Below are positions 14,836 to 23,611 of a DNA stretch of 37,596 nt, piece by piece. A program made the position numbers and the translations under genes. The stretch comes from Syntrophus sp. (in: bacteria) (lineage in GTDB: Bacteria > Desulfobacterota > Syntrophorhabdia > Syntrophorhabdales > Syntrophorhabdaceae), in contig PNOM01000021.1 of NCBI GenBank assembly GCA_013824835.1, forward strand, positions 1-37,596. Direction: 5' to 3'. The stretch's first letter is position 1. The number at the start of each line of letters is the position of its first letter. The notes beneath the pieces are model-generated. The model ran no database searches. It had not been told where the DNA came from and saw nothing but the letters and a program-made list of their open reading frames with translations.

Positions 14836-15767
14836 CTGTTACCTCCCAGTATTTTGTTTTTTAATGTATTGAGGGCGGCAAATGCCGCTGCCTCCATCTC
14901 CTGAGCTCCTTCCTGCTGCACGGAGACCAGCTTGAGTGTCTTGTTGCCGGTATGCACCAGAACAGGTTCAACAGAAAAGACGCATCCCTTCTGCGTATCC
15001 GGACCGGCAGAAACCCCTTGTTCAACCTCGGCCCACCAGACAAAGAGCTTCTTCCCGTCGAGATATGTGAATGCGCCTGGATAGGGATGGGTTACGGCCC
15101 GTATAAGATTATATATCGACAGGGCATCCTTTTCCCAGGATATAAGACCGTCTTCCGGTTTTCTTCCTCCGTAGTATGAGGACGGGCCGAGGCCTGCCTG
15201 TGTTATGGGGGTGAATGTTCGATTCTTAAGGGCAGGAAGAATTTCCCTCATAATGGGTCTTGCCTCGCCTATCATCTTCAGAAAAAGGGTATGGGCAGTA
15301 TCATTAATGGCAATGTCTACGGCCCTCTGGGCGATGATGTCCCCTGTATCCGGCTTTTCTTCCATATAATGAAGGGTGAGGCCCGTTTTTGTTTCTCCTT
15401 CCACCAGAACCCAGTTAACGGGGCTCCTCCCTCTGAATCGCGGGAGAAGAGAGCCGTGGAGATTGAAGGCCCCTGCGGAAGGGATGTCAAGAATCCTTTT
15501 CGGGATCATATTTCTGTAGTAAAAAGAAAAGATAAAATCCGGGGCTGCTTTCTTAATAAGGTCTGTCCAGCAGGGATCTTTCAAATTCTCCGGTGTGTAG
15601 ACGGGAATCCCCTGTTTTTCCGCCAAAGGTGCAGGGGTTTTAAACCATATCTTTTCATGGGGGTCGTCCTTGTGGGTAAAGAGGCAGGTCACCTCCACCC
15701 CAAAGGCAATAAGTTCGTCGAGACAGGCATGGCCGATCTCATGATAGGCGAATACGACGGCTTTCAC
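14832..15767 (-). CDS. arnA: UDP-4-amino-arabinose formyltransferase (ArnA N-terminal part as separate gene)
   Basis: This 311-residue enzyme transfers a formyl group from 10-formyl-tetrahydrofolate to UDP-4-amino-4-deoxy-L-arabinose. Catalytic residues are visible: Asn102 and His104 in [16 protein letters not shown] and Asp140 in [10 protein letters not shown]-terminal formyltransferase-like domain follows (about 205-305). The length and motif order match the N-terminal half of ArnA, but there is no dehydrogenase fusion. The start overlaps the arnC stop (ATGA), and the stop overlaps the decarboxylase start. A methionyl-tRNA formyltransferase is excluded by context and by the ArnA-like [14 protein letters not shown] start. 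Confidence 0.9.
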   Translation of the reverse strand: MKAVVFAYHEIGHACLDELIAFGVEVTCLFTHKDDPHEKIWFKTPAPLAEKQGIPVYTPENLKDPCWTDLIKKAAPDFIFSFYYRNMIPKRILDIPSAGAFNLHGSLLPRFRGRSPVNWVLVEGETKTGLTLHYMEEKPDTGDIIAQRAVDIAINDTAHTLFLKMIGEARPIMREILPALKNRTFTPITQAGLGPSSYYGGRKPEDGLISWEKDALSIYNLIRAVTHPYPGAFTYLDGKKLFVWWAEVEQGVSAGPDTQKGCVFSVEPVLVHTGNKTLKLVSVQQEGAQEMEAAAFAALNTLKNKILGGNS

Positions 15768-16693
15768 GTCAGCTCCTTCTTGATGATAAACCTCGGACGC
15801 CTCCTCACTTCCTGGAATATCCGGCCTATATACTCACCGATGATGCCGAGGGCAAATATCTGGATGCCGATAAAGAAGAAAAGTATGCCGAAGAGGGTAA
15901 AGGTTCCCTCGACCTCAGGACCGACGATAAACCTTCGTGCAATAAGGAAGAGGGCGAACAAAAGGCCGAGAATTGCGATGATTATTCCGAGTACGCCGAT
16001 AAACTGGATGGGCAGGAGTGAAAAGTTGGTCATAAGATCGAAATTGAGTCTGAGAAGCTTGAAGGGGCTGTATTTTGAGGTGCCCCTTTTTCTCTCTTCA
16101 TGTTCCACTTCTATCTCCACTATCTTCTTGGCAAAGGTATTTGCAAGGGCGGGGATAAAGCTTGAAGACTCGGGACACATATTGATGTAATCGATGATAT
16201 TCCTCTTGTATGCCCGGAGCATACACCCGTAATCCCTGAGCTTTACGCCCACAAGCCTGGAGGTGATCTTGTTTACAATATAGGATGGAAGCGTTCGCAG
16301 GATAGAGTCTTTACGGTTTTTTCGATAGGTGCCGACTACCTCATATCCCTCCTCCATGGCCTTTACAAGCTTCGGAATTTCTTCCGGAGGGTTCTGGAGA
16401 TCGGCATCTATGGTGATTATGATCTCGCCCTTTGAGGCCTCAAAGCCTGCAAAGAGGGCCATGTGCTGGCCGTAGTTCCTGTTAAATTCCAGTACTCTCA
16501 CCGTGTCATATTGTCTATGAAAACCTTCGAGTATGATCTGGGTCCTGTCAGTGCTTCCGTCGTTAATGTAGATGATCTCGTAGGATTTTCCTATTCCCTG
16601 AAGGGTATTGTGAAGCCTCGCCTGTAACTCTTCCAGGGATTCCTGCTCATTTAAAACAGGGATCAAAACAGAGACATAAGGTCTATCTTCCAT
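15764..16693 (-). CDS. arnC: Undecaprenyl-phosphate 4-formamido-arabinose transferase (ArnC-like)
   Basis: A 309-residue family 2 glycosyltransferase that puts the formylated amino sugar on undecaprenyl phosphate at the inner membrane. The GT-A domain shows VLIPVLNEQESL, INDGSTDRT and TIDADLQNPPEEIPKL. Two transmembrane helices (about 231-257 and 266-290) and the basic tail RRRPRFIIKKE follow. The start overlaps the arnT end, with GAGGAACA just upstream, and the stop overlaps the formyltransferase start. A GtrB or dolichyl-phosphate-mannose-synthase-like enzyme would look similar; the arn neighbours decide the call. Confidence 0.88.
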   Translation of the reverse strand: MEDRPYVSVLIPVLNEQESLEELQARLHNTLQGIGKSYEIIYINDGSTDRTQIILEGFHRQYDTVRVLEFNRNYGQHMALFAGFEASKGEIIITIDADLQNPPEEIPKLVKAMEEGYEVVGTYRKNRKDSILRTLPSYIVNKITSRLVGVKLRDYGCMLRAYKRNIIDYINMCPESSSFIPALANTFAKKIVEIEVEHEERKRGTSKYSPFKLLRLNFDLMTNFSLLPIQFIGVLGIIIAILGLLFALFLIARRFIVGPEVEGTFTLFGILFFFIGIQIFALGIIGEYIGRIFQEVRRRPRFIIKKELT

Positions 16694-18236
16694 TGTTCCT
16701 CACATAGAAGGTATAGTATTCTTTTTCGTACCGTGATTTTCCCACAGATTTATATTCTGTTTCCAGTACTTTTCTCATCGGTGCCGGTGCCTGTGCGTCT
16801 TCAATAACGAGAAGTATATCACGTTTGTCCTCTTTTATCTGGTTTATGTCAAAAAAAGTCTGTATTGGTGTGCCGACATAATATATGAAACCTGCGGAGC
16901 TGAAACCATAGGTATAGATCGCGGCATTTTTTTTAAGATCCTTCAGGTGATCTGTGATCAGCCGGGGAGACTTGTATTGTCTGTCCATGAGGGGCATGTA
17001 ATAGTCATTATAGAAGAAGCCTGCTATGGTCAGATAGAGAAAGAGGGACAGAATGGCGCCTTTGCCCGATTTCTGTACAAGCATATAAAAGAAAATTGCC
17101 CCGATAATGAAGAGTATCCCTATGTAGAAATAGAGTGAGGATGGCCCTTCCCTGAAGGCTTTTATAGTAGTGTTTGAGGAGGTAAAAAGGACAATTACGG
17201 CAGTGAGTGGAAGCAGAGATAAAATGCCGGCGAAGAGCTTGAAAAGAAGGCCTGTAGTAAAGCGGCTGACAAGAGATGGCCAGTTATCCCTCAAATAGAA
17301 TCCGCAGAGGAGCGCGCAGGCAGGATAGCAGGAAAGGAGATAAATGGCCCGCTTACTCGTGGATATCTCAAAGAAGAGAAAGGTGAAGACAAACCATACG
17401 AGGGGCAGCCAGTATTTTTTCTTCCACCCATGATAGAGGGCGAAGGGTAGAATCAGACTCCAGGGAAGAAAATTAAAGAAGAGTTTATGAAAATAATAGA
17501 AGAGGGACTCTACGTGATCGAAGGCATTCACAAACCGGGTAACATTCTGCCGGAAGAGGAATTCCTTTATGTAGGCTTCCCCTGCTGCAACAAACCAAAT
17601 GGCAGCAACGGCCATTGCAAGAAGAGAGCCGATAACAAGGGGCAGGATAAACCTTTTTGTTTTTTTCTCAACGATCGTATAAATGAATATGGTGCATACG
17701 GGAATAAGAAGGCCTGCAGGACCCTTTGTAAGGATGGCGAGGGCTCCGGGGAGGAAAGAGAGGGCAAAAAGCCACCTTTTGTCTCTCCTTATAGCGAGGT
17801 AGGCGCAAAATATGGTGAGGCCTATAAAAAAGGCGAAGGTCATGTCCATTACCGCTTCCCGCCCGTTCGAGAGAAACTGGTAGTTTGTGGCAAGCATTAC
17901 GGCGCTTATAAAACCTGCTCCGGGGCTTACAAGGAGGCTCCCCAGGGCATAGGTGACAAGGACGAGGAGTGTTGCGGCAATTGCTGAGGGCACCCTGGAG
18001 GCAAACTCATCAATTGCGCCCCGTGTTTTTGACGCTGCAATGATCATCCATGAGTAAAGAGGCGGTTTTTCAAGATATGGTTTGCCGTTCAGATAGGGAC
18101 GGATGTAATCATTCCGTTCCGCCATTTCTTTTGCCATGATGGCTTGTCTCGGCTCGTCAGGGTCCCAGAGGGCAATTCCACCGAGATTATTGAAGAATAA
18201 GATAAATGAGAGGCATATAAGGGCAAATATTTTCAT
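16683..18236 (-). CDS. arnT: ArnT-like lipid A 4-amino-arabinose transferase
   Basis: A 517-residue integral membrane glycosyltransferase of the ArnT/PMT type that moves the amino sugar from undecaprenyl phosphate to lipid A on the periplasmic side, lowering the negative charge of the outer membrane. The first helix is followed by the catalytic loop LWDPDEPRQAIMAKEM and by YLNGKPYLEKPPLYSW. About ten further hydrophobic helices lead to a soluble C-terminal domain (about 420-517). It is the first gene of the five-gene operon and is read from a promoter about 110 bases upstream. The ribosome site is weak. The true sugar could differ, since ArnB (the aminotransferase) is not in this window. Confidence 0.85.
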   Translation of the reverse strand: MKIFALICLSFILFFNNLGGIALWDPDEPRQAIMAKEMAERNDYIRPYLNGKPYLEKPPLYSWMIIAASKTRGAIDEFASRVPSAIAATLLVLVTYALGSLLVSPGAGFISAVMLATNYQFLSNGREAVMDMTFAFFIGLTIFCAYLAIRRDKRWLFALSFLPGALAILTKGPAGLLIPVCTIFIYTIVEKKTKRFILPLVIGSLLAMAVAAIWFVAAGEAYIKEFLFRQNVTRFVNAFDHVESLFYYFHKLFFNFLPWSLILPFALYHGWKKKYWLPLVWFVFTFLFFEISTSKRAIYLLSCYPACALLCGFYLRDNWPSLVSRFTTGLLFKLFAGILSLLPLTAVIVLFTSSNTTIKAFREGPSSLYFYIGILFIIGAIFFYMLVQKSGKGAILSLFLYLTIAGFFYNDYYMPLMDRQYKSPRLITDHLKDLKKNAAIYTYGFSSAGFIYYVGTPIQTFFDINQIKEDKRDILLVIEDAQAPAPMRKVLETEYKSVGKSRYEKEYYTFYVRNNGR

Positions 18237-18344
18237 AGGTTATTATGTCACCGGCGCTGGCGCGGGTTATATGCAATGCATCTGATGGAGGACCCGTACC
18301 CGAAACCCATAGGTTTATTTAAACAGCCACTACTTTCAGCAAAT

Positions 18345-18373
18345 TTTATATTCTAATATGCGACATTTTTCAA
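18345..18373 (-). promoter_or_regulatory. Promoter of the arn operon
   Basis: On the minus strand, -35 TTGAAA (18373-18368), a 17-base spacer and -10 TATAAA (18350-18345) are each within one base of consensus. The start would be near 18338, leaving a leader of about 100 bases before arnT. No PmrA-type box was recognised. Confidence 0.6.
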
Positions 18374-18415
18374 TAAAACTTTTTTCCGTCAGATAATAAT
18401 AGTAGATATCAGTTG

Positions 18416-18838
18416 TTATTTCAATACATTATTCATGGTGCTATATATAACCGCCAGAACATCAACTTGGTCTGATTTGATGTAGTAAATAATACGGTAT
18501 GGGCCTTCATTCAATCGGTTCCTCGAAGCTTTGCTTCGGGGTAACCATATTCCCTCGCCCCTCGTGGGAGAGGGCAGGGTGAGGGGGAATAATCATGATT
18601 CCCATTCTGCTGATACCTCGTAGCTCTGCTGCGGGGTAGTTCATTCACTTCCCGAATCTGGTTGAAATCATATTCAGGCACCCTGCGGCCTGAGGGCGGA
18701 TATTTCGGCAATCTGCTGGGATCGCCGGATAATGCGATCGATCATGTGTTTGGCATACTCCGGGGAATTCTGCGCAATATAGTCGAAGATGGCATCGAGA
18801 TGTCCTTCAGCAGTATTTGTCCAGTGAAAATGTCCGAT
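18416..18838 (-). pseudogene. ParE/RelE-type toxin, broken by frameshift and repeat insertion
   Basis: Three pieces in different frames rebuild one ParE-family toxin. The first is FHWTNTAEGHLDAIFDYIA through IIRRSQQIAE (18829 down to about 18707). The second, after a one-base frameshift near 18705, is PPSGRRVPEYDFNQIREVNE (down to about 18640). The third, after an inserted repeat (18514-18639), is GPYRIIYYIKSDQVDVLAV to the stop at 18418-18416. Removing one A from the GAAATAT run and the insert gives a normal ParE of about 100 residues. No start codon with a ribosome site and no antitoxin gene is seen upstream, so the system is dead. ParE toxins inhibit DNA gyrase; nothing indicates activity here. 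Confidence 0.75.
18514..18647 (-). repeat. Small repeat inserted in the ParE pseudogene
   Basis: About 126 bases are flanked by an 8-base direct repeat TTCATTCA (18506-18513 and 18640-18647) that looks like a target duplication. On the minus strand it starts AATGAACTACCCCGCAGC, the same start as the repeats at 19471 and 36291. It contains a second stem with CCCTCTCCCACGAGGGGCGA and ends with CCGAAGCAAAGCTTCGAGG. No coding capacity. Confidence 0.6.
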
Positions 18839-18919
18839 AAAGAATTGGACGAATGAGGTGGAACTTTTTTGGCCTCTACGCTGTCTAACAGATATCAAAT
18901 AAAGAGGAGGAAAAGAAAA

Positions 18920-19189
18920 ATGATAAAGGCTGTCGGTTTGATCGCTGTTTTTACACTGATGTTTTCTATCAATATCTGCTCTGTTGCGGATACGGGGAAG
19001 ACAAAAGAGGCGGATAAAAATAGTTCAAGACGTTTTAATGAAGCGGTAACTCCACCTGTATACCATCCAAGCAATTATAATGTGGGTACGTCATCGACAA
19101 CCACGGCTACACAGGATCGTGTAAACAGTTCTCCCAAATACAAGGTGCCGAACATCAACAGAAAAGGGTCCTATGGGCAGGCAAAGTGA
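18920..19189 (+). CDS. Small exported protein (89 aa)
   Basis: The start is the ATG at 18920 (MIKAVGLIAVFTLMFSINIC), ten bases after AGAGGAGG; earlier in-frame codons lack a ribosome site. The first 23 residues form a signal peptide (cleavage probably near CSVADT). The mature part is about 65 residues, polar, Thr/Ser/Asn-rich and apparently disordered (TSSTTTATQDRVNSSPKYKV), with no cysteine left. No family recognised. It opens a run of six genes for exported proteins on this strand. Confidence 0.6.
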   Translation: MIKAVGLIAVFTLMFSINICSVADTGKTKEADKNSSRRFNEAVTPPVYHPSNYNVGTSSTTTATQDRVNSSPKYKVPNINRKGSYGQAK

Positions 19190-19232
19190 TAATGTTTGCT
19201 TTTTAGAGATAAATCAAAATCAGGAGGATTAG

Positions 19233-19445
19233 ATGAAAAAGGCAATGGTAAAGAAGGTTCTGGTATTGGCAGCACTCGTTATGTTTGTATGCGTGGGCAG
19301 TACTTCCTATGCAGCTGATACCAAGGCTGCTCCAAAAAAAGAGAAAGGGGTTGCCCTGCAGCAGCTTGAGGGTGCGGCAGGCAAGAAGATTGAAGATGTC
19401 AAGGTTCCGGAAGTGCCTAAGCCAACCCAGGTAAACAAGAAATGA
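19233..19445 (+). CDS. Small exported protein (70 aa)
   Basis: MKKAMVKKVLVLAALVMFVC begins a clear signal peptide, with cleavage likely after SYAA at about residue 28. The mature part is only some 42 residues, rich in Lys, Ala and Pro (KAAPKKEKG, VKVPEVPKPTQVNKK) and likely unstructured. The ribosome site AGGAGG is strong. It lies 43 bases after the 89-residue gene and is followed by a block of repeats, so the two probably share a transcript. Function unknown. Confidence 0.6.
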   Translation: MKKAMVKKVLVLAALVMFVCVGSTSYAADTKAAPKKEKGVALQQLEGAAGKKIEDVKVPEVPKPTQVNKK

Positions 19446-19606
19446 ATCACCCCGCAGTGGGTTGCGGGGCAATGAACTACCCCACAGCAAGCCACGGGAC
19501 AACAAAAGCGTGACAACACCATGCAACGAATCACCCATCACTAAGTTGCGGGGCAACCGTCTCGAAACAGGCTTCCGGGTATTGACACGCGGGTCAATAC
19601 CCGGAC
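19446..19606 (+). repeat. Cluster of short palindromic repeats
   Basis: CCCCGCAgtgggTTGCGGGG opens the block. AATGAACTACCCCACAGC (from 19471) matches the start of the repeats at 18514-18647 and 36291-36342. A perfect 12-base stem CCGGGTATTGAC/GTCAATACCCGG (19575-19586 with 19593-19604) closes it, and its sequence resembles 36313-36335. No T-run follows the stem. The remainder to 19705 is featureless apart from the next ribosome site. Confidence 0.55.
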
Positions 19607-19705
19607 TATTTGTAAATTGCAGCAAGGAAGCAGTTGTGGTAAAGTTGTACCTATTAAAACAAAGGAAGAATACACACAGAAATGCACCGACGAGAGGATA
19701 AGTAA

Positions 19706-22021
19706 ATGAAAGACAATCAACGCAATTTTATGGCCCTTCTTTTTTTGATGTTGGTGCTTTTTATGCCAAGCAGGTTATGGGCGTTAGATCTTCTTCCTCC
19801 CCCTGATTTTCCTCTTTTGGAAGCTGTGAAAAAGGGCAATATTGAAGAGGTAAAATCAATTCTTGGAGCCCGGGGAACCAAACCCCCTTTAATTTCATCC
19901 AACGATGAGATTAAAAGAAGAGGGATGTCCGGAGATACCCCGTTATCATTAGCTGCAAAGTACGGGAACCTTGAAATCGTTACAATGCTCGTTGAACATG
20001 GCGCGGAGATAGACGGAGGCCGTGAAAACACCGGCAGGACACCTCTAATGGAAGCATCAGGGCAGGGGCATGTTGAGGTTGTGAAGTACCTTATTTCAAA
20101 AGGCGCTGATGTGAACGCCGGAAACAGCGGCGTCACCCCCTTACTTGAAGCATGTAGAAATGTTTTGATTCCATATGGCCCTCAGGGGGACAAGAAAAAA
20201 ACGATTGATGTTCTCCTGGAAAAGGGCGCTGAAGTGAATGTACAGGATGAATCGTGGATGAAGACCGGCAGGACACCCCTCATGTACGCTGTTTTGCAGG
20301 GGGACGCGGTGTTGGTCCAGACATTGCTTTCAAAAGGCGCGAGACTGGATTTAAAAAATAAAGATGGAGATACTGCTTTGTCTTTAGCCAAAAAAGAGGG
20401 CCTTGAATATATTGCTCAGTTGCTTGAAAAGGCAGGAAAGGGCAGGAATGAATCATCACGACCAGCCAGTCCTTCCCTCCACCCACTGCTTAATGCTGCC
20501 AAAGAAGGCAATTACGGCAAGGTAAATACCTTACTCTCAGAAGGGGCGGATGTGAATGTAAGGGCACCAAGCGGCAGCGCTCCTCTGATGTATGGGGCGG
20601 ACAGTAACAGGCTCGATATTGTCAGGCTGCTTCTTGATAAAGGGGCTGATGTAAATGCGAAAAATGGTACCAATAATACTGCTTTGATATATGCCTCTAT
20701 CAAGGGGAATACAGAAATTGTAAAAGAGCTTCTGGAAAAAAAGGCCGATGTCAATGTTAAGAATATGAGCGGAGGAGATGCCCTTATATACGCGGTACTG
20801 GAAAAAAGGACGGAGGTTGTACGGGTCCTGCTCAAAAATAGGGCAAAGGTGGACGAAAAATATGACAGCGGAAAGACGGCATTAATAATGGCGGTTGAGA
20901 ACGGAGTATTTGATATCGCCCGATTACTGCTGGACAATGGAGCAGTTGCAAACGCCCTGGACCTGGATATGAAAACACCGTTGATCTATGCCAGCGAAAA
21001 AGGGGATATTGATATCGTGAAGGCTCTGGTTGGAAAAGGCGCTGATGTAAACGCCAAATCTAAATATGGAGATACGGCGCTGGATAAGGCGATTTCACAA
21101 AAGCACGTTGAAGTGGCGCGGTTTCTGATTAACAGCGGGGCTGACATAAAATCATCCAGCCCATTGATTTCTGCTGTCACTGTTGACAGCAGAAAAATTG
21201 TAGAAATATTACTGGAAAAAGGCGCTGACATCAATAAAAGGGGATGGGAAGGAAAGACTCCCCTTATGTATGCCGCTGCTGGTGAATTTAATATGGTGAA
21301 ATATCTTGTTGAAAAAGGCGCTGACGTCAATATCAGGGATAATGAAGATAAAACAGCCCTGATGGCGGCAGTGGAGTCCTTTAACAAATCAAATATTTCT
21401 TCAATAAGATTTCTCATTGAAAAAGGCGCGGATTGTAACGGGACAAACAGCAAGGGAGAGACTGCCCTGATTCTTGCCTCGAAAAGGGGCGATGCAGATA
21501 TTGTAAGGGTATTGCTCGAAAAGGGCAGCAATGTATCCGAAAAGGATAAAACGGGGAAAACGGCGTGGATCTATGCCGTCGAGGGGTCACATGGAGCCAT
21601 TATAAGTCTTCTTAAAAAGGCAGGTACAACTCAGGACTACGAAGGTATGGAATGGAAGGGGCATTTATCTAATCAGAAAGTGAAATTTATCAAAGCGGTT
21701 GAGACGAAAGAGGAATGGAATGCTCTCTGGGGCCGAGCATTCGATAAACCGGCCCCTGATATTGATTTTAACAATTATTTTGTTGCCTGTGTTTTCCTTG
21801 GTCATTCCGCGGATTGGCTCTATAGTATCTGGTTTAATAAACCGGTCGTGCGCGGGAACCAGCTTGTTATTACCTACGGCCTTGGCGAAATCATGTTGAA
21901 AATGTCCGGCCCCTTTAAGGCCGGCGGACAGTACCATATGAAGGTAATTAAAAGAATGAAAGGGCTGATGCCTCTATTGGAGGAGATCGAGCAGAGACCC
22001 TCAAGAAATAGAATCTTATGA
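19706..22021 (+). CDS. Exported ankyrin-repeat protein (771 aa)
   Basis: A signal peptide (about residues 1-26, ending SRLWA) is followed by some sixteen or seventeen ankyrin repeats (about 35-640) with the usual G-TPL--A---G--E-V--LL-KGADVN pattern, and a C-terminal domain of about 115 residues (from about 655). That domain contains VETKEEWNALWGRAF and NYFVACVFLG and resembles PrcB-like C-terminal domains; this link is weak. A short unstructured segment (KGRNESSRPASPS, about 247-259) splits the repeats into two blocks. The start ATG follows GAGGATAAGTAA. Exported ankyrin proteins usually bind other proteins in the periplasm or at the surface. Neighbouring small exported proteins could be its partners. 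Confidence 0.85.
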   Translation: MKDNQRNFMALLFLMLVLFMPSRLWALDLLPPPDFPLLEAVKKGNIEEVKSILGARGTKPPLISSNDEIKRRGMSGDTPLSLAAKYGNLEIVTMLVEHGAEIDGGRENTGRTPLMEASGQGHVEVVKYLISKGADVNAGNSGVTPLLEACRNVLIPYGPQGDKKKTIDVLLEKGAEVNVQDESWMKTGRTPLMYAVLQGDAVLVQTLLSKGARLDLKNKDGDTALSLAKKEGLEYIAQLLEKAGKGRNESSRPASPSLHPLLNAAKEGNYGKVNTLLSEGADVNVRAPSGSAPLMYGADSNRLDIVRLLLDKGADVNAKNGTNNTALIYASIKGNTEIVKELLEKKADVNVKNMSGGDALIYAVLEKRTEVVRVLLKNRAKVDEKYDSGKTALIMAVENGVFDIARLLLDNGAVANALDLDMKTPLIYASEKGDIDIVKALVGKGADVNAKSKYGDTALDKAISQKHVEVARFLINSGADIKSSSPLISAVTVDSRKIVEILLEKGADINKRGWEGKTPLMYAAAGEFNMVKYLVEKGADVNIRDNEDKTALMAAVESFNKSNISSIRFLIEKGADCNGTNSKGETALILASKRGDADIVRVLLEKGSNVSEKDKTGKTAWIYAVEGSHGAIISLLKKAGTTQDYEGMEWKGHLSNQKVKFIKAVETKEEWNALWGRAFDKPAPDIDFNNYFVACVFLGHSADWLYSIWFNKPVVRGNQLVITYGLGEIMLKMSGPFKAGGQYHMKVIKRMKGLMPLLEEIEQRPSRNRIL

Positions 22022-22146
22022 GGAATTATTATATTGAGAAAGGTCTGACATGTGTTTTAAACGGGACGCCTTGTTGTGCGCCCTGTGTTTGCAAGGGAAA
22101 CTTTTTTGCATTGCCCTTTGTTATATAAATAGAAGAGGAGGCACAT

Positions 22147-22803
22147 ATGAAAAGAACATTACGAGTATTGTATATTATCACCATGATTACCATGATTGGT
22201 GCGACAACCCTTATGGCTGGTCAGAACCAGACTGCCGCGGATGTCAACAATCCTGACTATTATGACCTTGTAAAAAAATTAAAGAATAATGACGTAAACA
22301 TAGATTTTCAGGCGCTACGACTTGCCTACACAAAGACTCAGGACTATAAACCTTACGGTGCTGATAGCGCAAAAGATGCGGCATTTGATGCACTTAACAA
22401 AAAGAACTATGCGGAAGCCGTAAAGCAAGCCGAATCTGCTTTGGAGAAGAATTATGTTGACCTGGATGTTCATCTGTTATGCAGGATCGCATACAGGGCA
22501 CTGGGGAATTCTGAAAAATACACCTTTCACAGCTCTGTTTTAAAAGGGCTTGCCAGTTCATTATATGCCTCAGGCGACGGCACTTCCCCTGAAAAGGCTA
22601 TTGTTGTTATCTCTGTCCAGGAAGAATATTTTTTTATGAATGCAAACGGACTTAAATCTATCAGGAGTAGTTTAGTTTCTGCAAATGGCCATAATTACGA
22701 CAAGACGGATGTTGAGAATAAAAAGACTGCTGAAAAAAAGGTTATTTATTTTAATATTGACATCCCTTACGGCTGGATGACTAAAAGCCTTCGAAAAAAA
22801 TGA
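22147..22803 (+). CDS. Exported DUF4919-like protein (218 aa)
   Basis: A signal peptide (MKRTLRVLYIITMITMIGAT, cleavage near MAGQN) is followed by a helical domain (NPDYYDLVKKLKNND, FQALRLAYTKTQDYKPY, AEAVKQAESALEKNYVDLD) and a mixed part (AIVVISVQEEYFFMNANGL, VIYFNIDIPYGWM). This order fits DUF4919, a family of exported proteins of unknown function whose first half resembles TPR helices. The ribosome site AGAGGAGG is strong. It follows the ankyrin gene by 125 bases and probably shares its transcript. Confidence 0.7.
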   Translation: MKRTLRVLYIITMITMIGATTLMAGQNQTAADVNNPDYYDLVKKLKNNDVNIDFQALRLAYTKTQDYKPYGADSAKDAAFDALNKKNYAEAVKQAESALEKNYVDLDVHLLCRIAYRALGNSEKYTFHSSVLKGLASSLYASGDGTSPEKAIVVISVQEEYFFMNANGLKSIRSSLVSANGHNYDKTDVENKKTAEKKVIYFNIDIPYGWMTKSLRKK

Positions 22804-22885
22804 CCGGGCCCTATATTCGAAGGCAGGTGAAGATAACAAAACGGGCAAGACAGGGATTGATTGTCCTTGCGAAGAAGGCAGATTT

Positions 22886-23527
22886 ATGAACAAACCGGAG
22901 AAGAATTTTATGGGACATTCAATCAAGAAAGTGCTGGTCGGAGCAATCAGTTTTATTGCAGCAGTTTTTATTATATCCACCGGGGAAGCATTAGCTGCGG
23001 AGCAGTATTACAACTATGTCATGGATCAGGGCTATTTCTCTTGTGAAATTCCGATTGATTGGGATTTAGTGCGGGAGAAGGAGAAAGACGAAGAGTACAA
23101 TATCTACGAAATAAGGCTGATTAAATCATCAGGCGGGAAAACACCTTTGTCTATCTATGTCTCCTATTACGCCAAGGACAACGAAGATTTCAGTGACTAC
23201 AAAAGCTTTCTGAAACGAAATTCCAAAAACGTCGCAGGGGAAACAGAAAATTCCCGAGAGAAATATGGACCGGTCAAGAAAATACAACTCAATGGGGGCA
23301 AGGGTTTTGAGCTCGAACGTGAGCGATTGGTATACTTATCGCCCAAGAGCAAATCTGATGCATCAGAAGCTATTAAGGAACTCCTCTACGTTCTTCCTTT
23401 GGCCGCGGGTGGATTTTACGTCCTGCACTATACAGCGCCCAGGGAGTATTTCGAAGACCTTCTCCCTGTTTTCAAGAAGGTGGCGGAAAGCTTCATGCCG
23501 CAGCAATCAGCGCTGTTGCGAAAGTGA
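22886..23527 (+). CDS. Exported PsbP-like protein (213 aa)
   Basis: The N-terminus carries a signal peptide (SIKKVLVGAISFIAAVFII, cleavage near EALAAEQ). The mature part looks like a PsbP/MOG1-type alpha-beta sandwich: GYFSCEIPIDWDLVREKE, then IRLIKSSGGKTPLSIYVSYY and FYVLHYTAPREYFEDLLPVF followed by the FKKVAESF helix. Such proteins occur outside photosynthesis as exported proteins of unknown role. Two starts are possible: 22886 (used here, with GAAGGC upstream) and 22910 (MGHSIKK, after GGAGAAG). The second gives a more typical signal peptide. It lies 82 bases after the DUF4919-like gene. Confidence 0.65.
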   Translation: MNKPEKNFMGHSIKKVLVGAISFIAAVFIISTGEALAAEQYYNYVMDQGYFSCEIPIDWDLVREKEKDEEYNIYEIRLIKSSGGKTPLSIYVSYYAKDNEDFSDYKSFLKRNSKNVAGETENSREKYGPVKKIQLNGGKGFELERERLVYLSPKSKSDASEAIKELLYVLPLAAGGFYVLHYTAPREYFEDLLPVFKKVAESFMPQQSALLRK

Positions 23528-23611
23528 CCTTAAGATAAGGTTTTTGTTGCTCTTAGGCATGATCTGAATCTGGAAAAATATAGTGCAGAAATATACAAAA
23601 GGAGGAAAATT

